Below, piece after piece: positions 30,532-37,119 of a DNA stretch of 39,429 nt. Each line of letters begins with the position of its first letter. Within the stretch, counting starts at the first letter, position 1. The notes under the pieces were generated by a model. That model made no database searches. It was given only the letters and a program-made list of their open reading frames with translations, and was not told where the DNA came from. Source of the stretch: Lachnospiraceae bacterium (GTDB lineage Bacteria; Bacillota; Clostridia; Lachnospirales; Lachnospiraceae); the NCBI GenBank assembly GCA_017461725.1, contig JAFTXG010000002.1:1-39429 (forward strand). The letters are read 5' to 3'. The translations under genes and the position numbers were made by a program.

Positions 30532-30600
30532 ATGGCTGAAAATCGCAAATGAAGAGCTGTCGGTAAAGTGCAGTCATGCCGATGCGGGAGGAGGGTATCC

Positions 30601-31392
30601 ATGCTGGCCGATAACCGAAAAGAGTATATTCTGCGAAAACTGGAGGAAAAATCCTTTGTGCGGGTGACCGAGCTGAGCCGTGACCTGGAGCTTTCCGAGG
30701 CCACCGTCCGCAAACTGCTGATGCAGATGGAGGAGGATGGCCTGCTGAAGCGCAACTGGGGTGGAGCCGTGGGGATCTCCGGCGTTGCCACCGAGTTCCC
30801 CTACATGGATAAGATGTCAAAGCAGCTAAACGAAAAGCGGGCCATTGCACAGGCAGCTTACGATCTGATCGGTGACGGCGAGACGGTATTCTTGGACAGC
30901 GGTACCACCACTGTCCATCTGGCCAGGCTGATCGCCAGAGGGCCGAAGCGAAATATCGTGGTCTGCACCAATGCGCTGAATATTCTGTTGGAGCTGACCA
31001 AGGCGGAGGATATCCGGACCATCATGATCGGCGGGGAGTTCCGCCACAGTATCTATTCCTGCGTGGGACCTCTGTCTACACTGGTGATGGGCGGTCTGGC
31101 CTTCGACAAATCCTTTGTCACCGGCAGTCACTTTACGCTTACCCGCGGATTTTCCACGCCGGAGCTGAGGGAGGCTTCCACCAAGCAGTCAGCGCTGAAG
31201 ATGGCCCGATACCGGGTGATTCTGATGGATTCCGATAAATACGGCATGGATTCCATGGTGATTATCGCACGGCCGGACGGCGTGGATATGCTGGTCACCG
31301 ACTGGAAAATCAAGCCGGAGGTCAAGGAGCAGTTTGAACAGCTGGGTCTGGAGGTGATCGCAGCTGAGGAGGAGAGGGTAGAAAATGGTTGA
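30601..31392 (+). CDS. DeoR-family sugar-operon repressor
   Basis: The 263-residue protein has the N-terminal DeoR winged helix (about 5-58: RKEYILRKLEEKSFVRVTELSRDLELSEATVRKLLMQMEEDGLLKRNWGGA). A sugar-phosphate-binding DeoRC domain follows (about 75-235) with FLDSGTTTVHLARLIA, VVCTNALNILLEL and IGGEFR. Effectors of this family are phosphorylated sugars. ATG 30601 with GGAGGAGGG upstream is chosen. The next gene overlaps its end by 8 bases, so it is co-transcribed with the catabolic genes. The effector is probably a pentose or pentulose phosphate, inferred from the neighbours. Confidence 0.93.
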   Translation: MLADNRKEYILRKLEEKSFVRVTELSRDLELSEATVRKLLMQMEEDGLLKRNWGGAVGISGVATEFPYMDKMSKQLNEKRAIAQAAYDLIGDGETVFLDSGTTTVHLARLIARGPKRNIVVCTNALNILLELTKAEDIRTIMIGGEFRHSIYSCVGPLSTLVMGGLAFDKSFVTGSHFTLTRGFSTPELREASTKQSALKMARYRVILMDSDKYGMDSMVIIARPDGVDMLVTDWKIKPEVKEQFEQLGLEVIAAEEERVENG

Positions 31393-32842
31393 AAAGAGAG
31401 TCGGCGCATGCGGTGCCGAAGTAAACTGGACGTTTTATCCGGAGACCGGGGAGATGGTCATTTCCGGAAACGGTCCCATGACGGACTACGAGAATTACCG
31501 GGAGACACCCTGGTGCTCCTGGCGAAATGAGATCAGAACGGTGGTTTTTGAGCCGGGCGTGACCACTCTGGGCGATTACACCTTTGAGTGCTGTGAAAAT
31601 CTGGAGGAGATTCGGCTGACTGGTGACGTGGATGTTCTCGGCACCTTTGCTCTCAGCAAGACCCCTAAGCTCACGGAGGTTGTGCTTCCCGAGGGTGTCC
31701 GGGTGATCGGAGCAAAGACCTTCAGTGCCTGCACCGGACTCAGAAAGGTACATATTCCCCTGTCAGTAAAGGCTATGGATATGAAGGCCTTCGAGCAGAA
31801 TCCCGGCATTGAGGAGGTTACCTACGGCGGCACCAGAGAGCAGTGGAACCAGATGCGCATCAGTATGGATGCCTGCGGAAATAACTTTCTGCTGAAGGCT
31901 TACGGAAAGAGCGAGGATATCTCTCTGTGGGATCATTTTTACGGACTTTCCGAGGAGAAGATCCCGCTGTTTGAGACCGCAAAGGAGATCATCCAGCAGG
32001 GCGGAGACGGACGGTTCCATATTCTGACCGTTCAGCTGACCACCATGCATGTCACCGGAAAGCCGGGCGACTGTACGCTGTTGATTCTGCCCGATGGCAG
32101 AACCATGATGATTGATGCCGGAGTCAAGTTCAGCGAGGATCGTGTGATGAACGCCGTGCGGGCGCTGGGACTGAAAACGCTGGATTACTTTATGACCTCC
32201 CACCCTCACCCCGATCATGTGGGCAACGCCCTGGCTGTGGCGAAGTATCTGTTTGAGAACGGTGAGGGCATCGGCACCTATCTGTACAGCGGTCATGTAT
32301 ATAAGGAGCAGGAGCCGGAGTTTGCCGCATATATCGAGGCGAAGGGCACGGTGATGGACAATCATCTCACACGAGGCGATGTGCGTCAGATCGGTGAGGT
32401 GCAGATGGAGGTGCTGCGCCCCACAAAGCAGATGCTCATGGACGGTGTGGATCTGCGGGGCGACGATATCAACACATTGTCGCTGACCGTGAAGTTTACC
32501 TTCGGAAAGGTTTCCTATCTGACCGGCGGAGACCTGTACCGCAATGACGAGCGCGAGGCAGTGAGGACCTACGGAGATCATCTGAAGTCCACCGTGCTGA
32601 AGGCCTGCCATCACGGCGTGTTCACCTCCAGCAGTGACGAGTGGATTGACACGATCTCCCCCGAGGTGATCCTGGTCAACTCGGATGATATCGGCGGTAC
32701 CGTTCTCTCGGAGAAGGCGGCCCGCAAGGGTATCGGGTTTTACAGCTCCGGTCTGGACGGCAGTGTGCTGGTGTCCATGAGCCGGGACGGAGAGATCGAG
32801 GTGAAAACCGGATATGGAAAGACGTTTAGTAAGAGGGTTTGA
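31385..32842 (+). CDS. Leucine-rich-repeat (BspA-type) plus metallo-beta-lactamase fusion protein
   Basis: The 485-residue protein has no signal peptide. Residues about 1-170 form BspA/LRR_5-type repeats (FEPGVTTLGDYTFECCENLEEIRLTGDVDVLGTFAL, EVVLPEGVRVIGAKTFSACTGLRKVHIPLSVKAMDMKAF). Residues about 215-480 form an MBL-fold domain of the ComEC/Rec2-like group: MMIDAGVKFSEDR, SHPHPDHVGN (HxHxDH), YLTGGDLY and CHHGVFTSSSDE. The second domain resembles the lipoprotein encoded at 24803. LRR_5 repeats are normally found in secreted proteins, so an apparently cytosolic fusion within a sugar operon is unusual. ATG 31385 overlaps the deoR stop. Catalytic residues look complete; substrate is unknown. 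Confidence 0.88.
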   Translation: MVEKRVGACGAEVNWTFYPETGEMVISGNGPMTDYENYRETPWCSWRNEIRTVVFEPGVTTLGDYTFECCENLEEIRLTGDVDVLGTFALSKTPKLTEVVLPEGVRVIGAKTFSACTGLRKVHIPLSVKAMDMKAFEQNPGIEEVTYGGTREQWNQMRISMDACGNNFLLKAYGKSEDISLWDHFYGLSEEKIPLFETAKEIIQQGGDGRFHILTVQLTTMHVTGKPGDCTLLILPDGRTMMIDAGVKFSEDRVMNAVRALGLKTLDYFMTSHPHPDHVGNALAVAKYLFENGEGIGTYLYSGHVYKEQEPEFAAYIEAKGTVMDNHLTRGDVRQIGEVQMEVLRPTKQMLMDGVDLRGDDINTLSLTVKFTFGKVSYLTGGDLYRNDEREAVRTYGDHLKSTVLKACHHGVFTSSSDEWIDTISPEVILVNSDDIGGTVLSEKAARKGIGFYSSGLDGSVLVSMSRDGEIEVKTGYGKTFSKRV

Positions 32843-32999
32843 TAGATGGCACACAGATGTCAGGTATTTTTGACTTAACAGAAAATGCATGACAGGAAAT
32901 CAGGCAGTGAACGGTCGTAAAACCGGTAAATATATAACATAGGCCGTCGATGGGCAAGGAAAAGACGGTACGCAAAATATAAAGAAAGAGGTAAGCAAA

Positions 33000-34034
33000 A
33001 TGAAGTGTCTGGTATTGAAAGAAAATGCAAACATGGTACTGGAGGAGAGACCGATTCCTGTACCCCAGTCCGGTGAGGTTCTGGTGAAGATCGCAGCCTG
33101 CGGTATCTGCGGCTCCGACGTTGGCCGTATTATGAACGGCGGCGCATATCACTACCCCCTGATTCCCGGCCATGAGTTCGCAGGTACTGTTGTTGAGGTT
33201 GGCCCCGACGCAGATCCCGCACTGGTTGGCAAGAACGTGGCAGTATTCCCCCTGCTCCCCTGCATGAAGTGCAGCGAGTGCGCTTCAGGTCATTACAATG
33301 TATGTAAGAGCTACAATTACTTCGGTTCCCGCTGCGACGGCGCATACGCAGAGTACGTGGCAGTACCTGTTTGGAATCTGGTATTCCTGCCCGACACCCT
33401 GTCACCTGTTCTGGCTGCTATGGCTGAGCCTCTGGCAGTTGCATTCCACGCACTGTATCAGTCCGGCATGGAGGCCGGCTACAATGTAGGTATCTCCGGC
33501 GCAGGCCCCATCGGTATGATCCTGTCCCGCCTGGCAAAGAATGCCGGCGCCATGAATGTGGTGATCTGGGATATCGACCCTACCAAGGTTGCATTCTCCA
33601 AGGAGATGGGCAACGTACATACCCTCAATGCTCTGGAGACCAACGTGGTTGACTACGTTGAGGAGCATTTCGGCAAGGTTGACCTGGTCATCGAGGGAAC
33701 CGGTTCCTCCAACGGTCTGGAGACCTGCCTGAGCATCCTGAAGAAGCACGGCAATATCACCCTCATGGGTAATCCCAGCCGCGATGTGACCCTGACCCGC
33801 GACACCTACTGGAAGATCATGCGCGGCGAGCTGCACGTACACGGAACCTGGAACTCTGCATACTGCGACGGCGTAAAGAACGACTGGAAGTGCGTCATCG
33901 ATATCCTCAACAAGGATCAGGAGTGGTTCTCCAAGCTGATCTCCCACAAGGTAAAGCTGGAGGATGGCATCGCTCCCCTGCAGATGATGCTGGAGAGAAA
34001 AACATTCTTTAATAAAGTCATGTACGTAATGTAA
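33000..34034 (+). CDS. Zinc-dependent polyol dehydrogenase, GatD/sorbitol dehydrogenase-like
   Basis: The 344-residue MDR-family enzyme has the catalytic zinc site (ACGICGSDVGRI Cys, PGHEF His-Glu). It also has the structural zinc four-Cys loop (CMKCSECASGHYNVC) and the NAD-binding Rossmann motif (GISGAGPIGMILSRLA, then a VVIWDIDPTK strand ending in Asp, which favours NAD). The blocks GSDVGRIMNGGAYHYPLIPGHEF and CKSYNYFGSRCDGAYAEYV resemble galactitol-1-phosphate 5-dehydrogenase GatD. With an epimerase and ribulokinase-like gene following, oxidation of a pentitol to a ketopentose is the most coherent role; a phosphorylated hexitol substrate is the alternative. AAAGAGG precedes the ATG. Confidence 0.9.
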   Translation: MKCLVLKENANMVLEERPIPVPQSGEVLVKIAACGICGSDVGRIMNGGAYHYPLIPGHEFAGTVVEVGPDADPALVGKNVAVFPLLPCMKCSECASGHYNVCKSYNYFGSRCDGAYAEYVAVPVWNLVFLPDTLSPVLAAMAEPLAVAFHALYQSGMEAGYNVGISGAGPIGMILSRLAKNAGAMNVVIWDIDPTKVAFSKEMGNVHTLNALETNVVDYVEEHFGKVDLVIEGTGSSNGLETCLSILKKHGNITLMGNPSRDVTLTRDTYWKIMRGELHVHGTWNSAYCDGVKNDWKCVIDILNKDQEWFSKLISHKVKLEDGIAPLQMMLERKTFFNKVMYVM

Positions 34035-34047
34035 ACAATGAGACGCG

Positions 34048-34085
34048 CAACCGTGGGTGTGTGCTTGCACAGACACCCGCGGTTA
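34048..34085 (+). terminator. Hairpin after the dehydrogenase gene
   Basis: AACCGTGGGTGT (34054-34065) pairs with ACACCCGCGGTT (about 34073-34084) with one non-Watson-Crick pair. There is no T run, so it may be an mRNA-stabilising or partial-termination element. Confidence 0.5.
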
Positions 34086-34097
34086 TGCGGCGAATGT

Positions 34098-34334
34098 CCC
34101 GATATGAGCAAGAAGAGCGGTAGCTCGGAATGCGAATAGCGGGTCCGAATGCGAGCGTTTCGAAGAAACGGAGCAGTCGGTTTACATTATAGTGAAACGA
34201 GTAGATCCCGATATGAGCAAGAAGAGCGATAGCTCGGAATGCGAATAGCGGGTCCGAATGCGAGAGTTTCGAAGAAACGGAGCAGTCGGTTTACATTATG
34301 GTGAAACGAGTAGATCCCGATATGAGCAAAGGAG
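34098..34334 (+). repeat. 109-bp tandem duplication with truncated third copy
   Basis: CCCGATATGAGCAA begins units at 34098, 34207 and 34316, a period of 109. Units 1 and 2 are full and differ at only a few positions (for example AGAGCGGTAGC versus AGAGCGATAGC, GCGAGCGTTTC versus GCGAGAGTTTC, TTATAGTG versus TTATGGTG). The third copy is cut after CCCGATATGAGCAA and continues as AGGAG, so the repeat edge forms part of the ribosome binding site region of the epimerase gene. Each full unit contains the perfect hairpin CGTTTC-GAA-GAAACG (unit 1). Confidence 0.93.
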
Positions 34335-34343
34335 ATTATTACA

Positions 34344-35030
34344 ATGAGCGTTAGATGTGCTACCGAGCAGGGCCTTCTGGCCCCCTCCATGATGTGTGTA
34401 AATTACCGCAGCCTGGAGAAAGAACTGGAACTGATGGAGAATCTGGGTATCCCCTACCTCCACATGGACGTGATGGACGGTCAGTTTGTGCCTAATTTCA
34501 CCCTCGGCCCCGATTTCATGAAGTGTGTGTCCAAGATGTGCAACATCCCTCTGGATATCCACATGATGGTGATGAACCCCGAGCGTCATCTCCACGCATT
34601 CCCCATCAAGGAAGGCGATATTGTGTCCATCCACTATGAGTCCACCGTACATGTACAGCGTGTACTGCAGCAGGTGAAGGAGCTGGGCGCTAAGGCATAT
34701 ATCGCACTGAACCCCGCTACCCCCTTAAACGTGCTGGATTACCTGTACGATATCATCGACGGTGTTCTGATTATGACCGTTAACCCCGGCTTTGCAGGCC
34801 AGAAGCTGGTTCCCGCGACGCTGGAGAAGATCGCTCAGTGCCGCGAGTATCTGGACGCAAAGGGCAGAACCGATGTGCTGATTGAGGTGGATGGCAATGT
34901 AAGCGTGGAGAATGCAAAGAAGATGCGCGCACACGGCGCAGATATTTTCGTGGGCGGAACCTCCGGTATGTTTACGGGCGGAGCGATCGATCCTGAGAAG
35001 TGCAAGCTGCTGGCTGAGGCTGTCAGATAA
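34344..35030 (+). CDS. rpe: Ribulose-phosphate 3-epimerase
   Basis: The enzyme interconverts ribulose-5-phosphate and xylulose-5-phosphate. The 228-residue TIM barrel shows LAPSMMCVNY, YLHMDVMDGQFVPNFTLGPDF (metal-binding His and catalytic Asp), LDIHMMVMNPE, ALNPATPLNVLDYLYDIIDGVLIMTVNPGFAGQKLVP (the phosphate and metal region with second Asp) and IEVDGNVSVENAKKM, then GGTSGMF. It could be a close relative acting on allulose-6-phosphate, since several Rpe-like enzymes differ only slightly, but the ribulokinase-like neighbour favours pentose use. A plain AGGAG stands 12 bases before the ATG at the end of the third repeat copy. Confidence 0.92.
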   Translation: MSVRCATEQGLLAPSMMCVNYRSLEKELELMENLGIPYLHMDVMDGQFVPNFTLGPDFMKCVSKMCNIPLDIHMMVMNPERHLHAFPIKEGDIVSIHYESTVHVQRVLQQVKELGAKAYIALNPATPLNVLDYLYDIIDGVLIMTVNPGFAGQKLVPATLEKIAQCREYLDAKGRTDVLIEVDGNVSVENAKKMRAHGADIFVGGTSGMFTGGAIDPEKCKLLAEAVR

Positions 35031-35074
35031 ACAGTTGTCGAAAAGCGTCAAAATGACTTGATAAAATTAATAGT

Positions 35075-35149
35075 TCCGGGCGGCGGATGTGAGGAAGAGA
35101 AGTTTGCAGTTGGCAAAACATGTGGATAAAATTGCATCATCCGCCCGGA
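35075..35149 (+). promoter_or_regulatory. Promoter flanked by an inverted repeat, upstream of the kinase gene
   Basis: TTGCAG (35104-35109), a 17-base spacer and TAAAAT (35127-35132) form a possible internal promoter. It is enclosed by TCCGGGCGG-cGGATG (35075-35089) and CATCCGCCCGGA (35138-35149), which are complementary apart from a small bulge. The arms could be a looped operator, or, in read-through RNA from upstream, a hairpin next to the GGAGTGGAGG ribosome binding site. Confidence 0.5.
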
Positions 35150-35162
35150 GTGGAGGTTTAAC

Positions 35163-36818
35163 ATGAAAAAATACGCACTTGGACTGGATTTTGGGACTTT
35201 GAGTGTGCGTGCCCTCTTTGTGGATATAGAGACCGGTGAGGAGGCGGCTGCCGCTGTCTACGAGTACCCTCACGGCGTGATGACGGAGGCGCTGCCCGAT
35301 GGCACGCCTCTTCCTCCCAACTTTGCGTTGGAGCACCCCCACGACTTTTTAAATGGCCTGGAGTTCGTGATCCCCGCCGGAATGAAGGCCGGGGATATTT
35401 GCTCCGAGCAGGTCATCGGTATCGGCGTGGATATCACCACTGCCACCGTCCTGGCGGTGGATGAGAACGGCACCCCCTTAAGCGATTACCCTGAGTTTGC
35501 CAATCGTCCCGAGGCGTGGATGAAGCTGTGGAAGCACCACGGCGCCATCGAGATGGCGGATCGGATGCTTGAGGTGGCGAGGGAGCGAAAAGAGAGTTGG
35601 CTGAATTTCTACGGCGACTGGCTTTCCAGCGAGCTGTTCATGCCCAAGGCTGTGGAGCTGGCGGTCAATGACCCCGAGGTCTTTGCGCGCACCCACAACC
35701 TGATCGAGGCCGCTGACTGGATCGTGTGGAAGCTGACCGGCGAGGTGACGCGAAGCGCGGCGCTGGCCGGCTGCAACAGCCTTTACCGCTACGACACCGG
35801 TTACCCCTCCAAAGAATATTTCAAGGCGGTTTACCCCGAGGCGGAGAATGTTCCCGACAAGCTGGTGGGACGGATTGCGCCCCTGGGCAGCTGTGCCGGC
35901 CATCTGATCCCTGAGATGGCAGAGAAACTGGGACTTCTTGCAGGTACTCCCGTGGGAGTGGGCATGATCGATTCTCATTCGGCGGTGATGGGCTGCGGCG
36001 CGTCCAGAGTAGGCGACATGGTCAGCACCATCGGAACCTCCGCAAACAATATGCTCAACGCAGTGCCGGGCCCCGGCATTTCCGGTATCTACAGCGCGGC
36101 TCCCGACGCAAACATCCCCGGACTGTTCGGCTACGAGGGCGGACAGAACTGTGTGGGTGATGCGTTGGCCTGGTACGTGGACAACTGTGTGCCCGCTTCC
36201 TATGTGGAGGCGGCGAAGGCGGAGGGGGTGAACATCCACACCTATCTGCAGACCCGAGCGGAGAAGCTTAAGCCCGGCGAGAGCGGTCTGATCGCCCTCG
36301 ACTGGTTCAACGGTGTCCGCACGCCACTGATGGATTTCTCCCTGACCTCGGCCATCGTGGGCTTGAGTGTCCGCACTAAGCCGGAGGAGATCTACCGTGC
36401 GCTGGTGGAGGCCACCGTGTTCGGAAACAAGCGGATCATTGATACCTACGAGGAGGCCGGATGCCCCGTGACCCGCATCATCGCGGCGGGCGGTATCCCC
36501 ATGAAAAACTCCATGATGATGCAGATCTACGCCGACGTGTGTGATCAGGATATCTACCTGTGCGGCAGCCCCCAGGCCAGCGCGCGGGGAAGTGCGATCC
36601 TGGGCGCGGCAGCGGCAGGACCGGAGGTCCACGGCTGCAAGGATATCTACGAGTTGATCGAGAAGCTGGGCAAGCTGGCGGATGTGGTGTATCACCCGAT
36701 CCCGGAGAATGTGGAGAAATATAAAAAGATATACGCGCTGTACAAACAGCTGTCCGAGGAGATGGCGAAGGACGGCGGCGTGGTGAGAGAACTGCTGAAG
36801 TTGAAAAGGGAAGCGTAA
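35163..36818 (+). CDS. Ribulokinase-like FGGY-family kinase
   Basis: The 551-residue enzyme has the FGGY N-terminal phosphate loop (LGLDFGTLSVRALFVD), ATATVL-type GVDITTATVL, GMIDSHSAVMGCG with catalytic Asp, STIGTSANNML, GYEGGQNCVGDALAWYV and C-terminal RIIAAGGIPMKNSMMMQIYADV. Length and the FGTLSVRAL start are those of AraB-type ribulokinases, which phosphorylate L- or D-ribulose and also related ketopentoses. With Rpe upstream, the product ribulose-5-phosphate would be turned to xylulose-5-phosphate; if the enzyme made L-ribulose-5-phosphate an AraD 4-epimerase would be needed, and none is present here. GGAGTGGAGG precedes the ATG. It is followed by a strong terminator. Confidence 0.9.
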   Translation: MKKYALGLDFGTLSVRALFVDIETGEEAAAAVYEYPHGVMTEALPDGTPLPPNFALEHPHDFLNGLEFVIPAGMKAGDICSEQVIGIGVDITTATVLAVDENGTPLSDYPEFANRPEAWMKLWKHHGAIEMADRMLEVARERKESWLNFYGDWLSSELFMPKAVELAVNDPEVFARTHNLIEAADWIVWKLTGEVTRSAALAGCNSLYRYDTGYPSKEYFKAVYPEAENVPDKLVGRIAPLGSCAGHLIPEMAEKLGLLAGTPVGVGMIDSHSAVMGCGASRVGDMVSTIGTSANNMLNAVPGPGISGIYSAAPDANIPGLFGYEGGQNCVGDALAWYVDNCVPASYVEAAKAEGVNIHTYLQTRAEKLKPGESGLIALDWFNGVRTPLMDFSLTSAIVGLSVRTKPEEIYRALVEATVFGNKRIIDTYEEAGCPVTRIIAAGGIPMKNSMMMQIYADVCDQDIYLCGSPQASARGSAILGAAAAGPEVHGCKDIYELIEKLGKLADVVYHPIPENVEKYKKIYALYKQLSEEMAKDGGVVRELLKLKREA

Positions 36819-36916
36819 CAATTTCAGAAAGTGCAGTGGAAAGAAAACGAGATGAGTCATAGTAGATGGCGTGAAGATAAAGACACGCGTGAAGGCAAAG
36901 ACCCACTCAGAGAGAT

Positions 36917-36956
36917 ATCCGGCAGCTATGTTGAAGAACATGGTTGCCGGATTTTT
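36917..36956 (+). terminator. Rho-independent terminator after the kinase gene
   Basis: ATCCGGCA (36917-36924) pairs with TGCCGGAT (36945-36952), and the stem continues inside with TATGTT/AACAT. TTTTT (36952-36956) follows at once. Confidence 0.85.
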
Positions 36957-37009
36957 AATGGTGCAGAATATTGTATGTGAGGAGATTAAAAAAATAATTG
37001 TAATTTGTA

Positions 37010-37038
37010 TTGAAAAATATATGGCGAAATGATAAGAT
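37010..37038 (+). promoter_or_regulatory. Promoter of the YD-repeat gene
   Basis: TTGAAA (37010-37015), a 17-base AT-rich spacer and TAAGAT (37033-37038). Confidence 0.65.
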
Positions 37039-37119
37039 ATAAACAACTAAACACCTAATATATATAAAATATAGAAGGGTGAATACGTATGTCTATTAAG
37101 AAAGAGAGGAGTCATCGCC

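Larger units (their letters stand above)
36819..37119. other. Intergenic stretch between kinase gene and secreted YD-repeat gene
   Basis: It contains the kinase terminator (36917-36956), an AT-rich segment and the promoter at 37010-37038. A short frame from about 36850 to 36980 crosses the terminator hairpin and has no ribosome binding site, so it is not called as a gene. Nothing else was recognised. Confidence 0.6.

Noticed and set aside
34187..34652. Minus-strand frames reading through the 109-bp repeats (ending RDLLVSL/RDLLVSP)
   Set aside because: They are shadows of the duplicated intergenic DNA and of rpe on the opposite strand, with no ribosome binding site.
36850..36980. Short frame starting MSHSRWREDKD after the kinase gene
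   Set aside because: It lies across the kinase terminator hairpin and has no ribosome binding site.
35478..37046. Long minus-strand open frame (522 codons) opposite the kinase gene
   Set aside because: It is antisense to a clear FGGY kinase and shows a His/Gln/Arg/Leu-rich composition typical of a shadow frame in GC-rich coding DNA.
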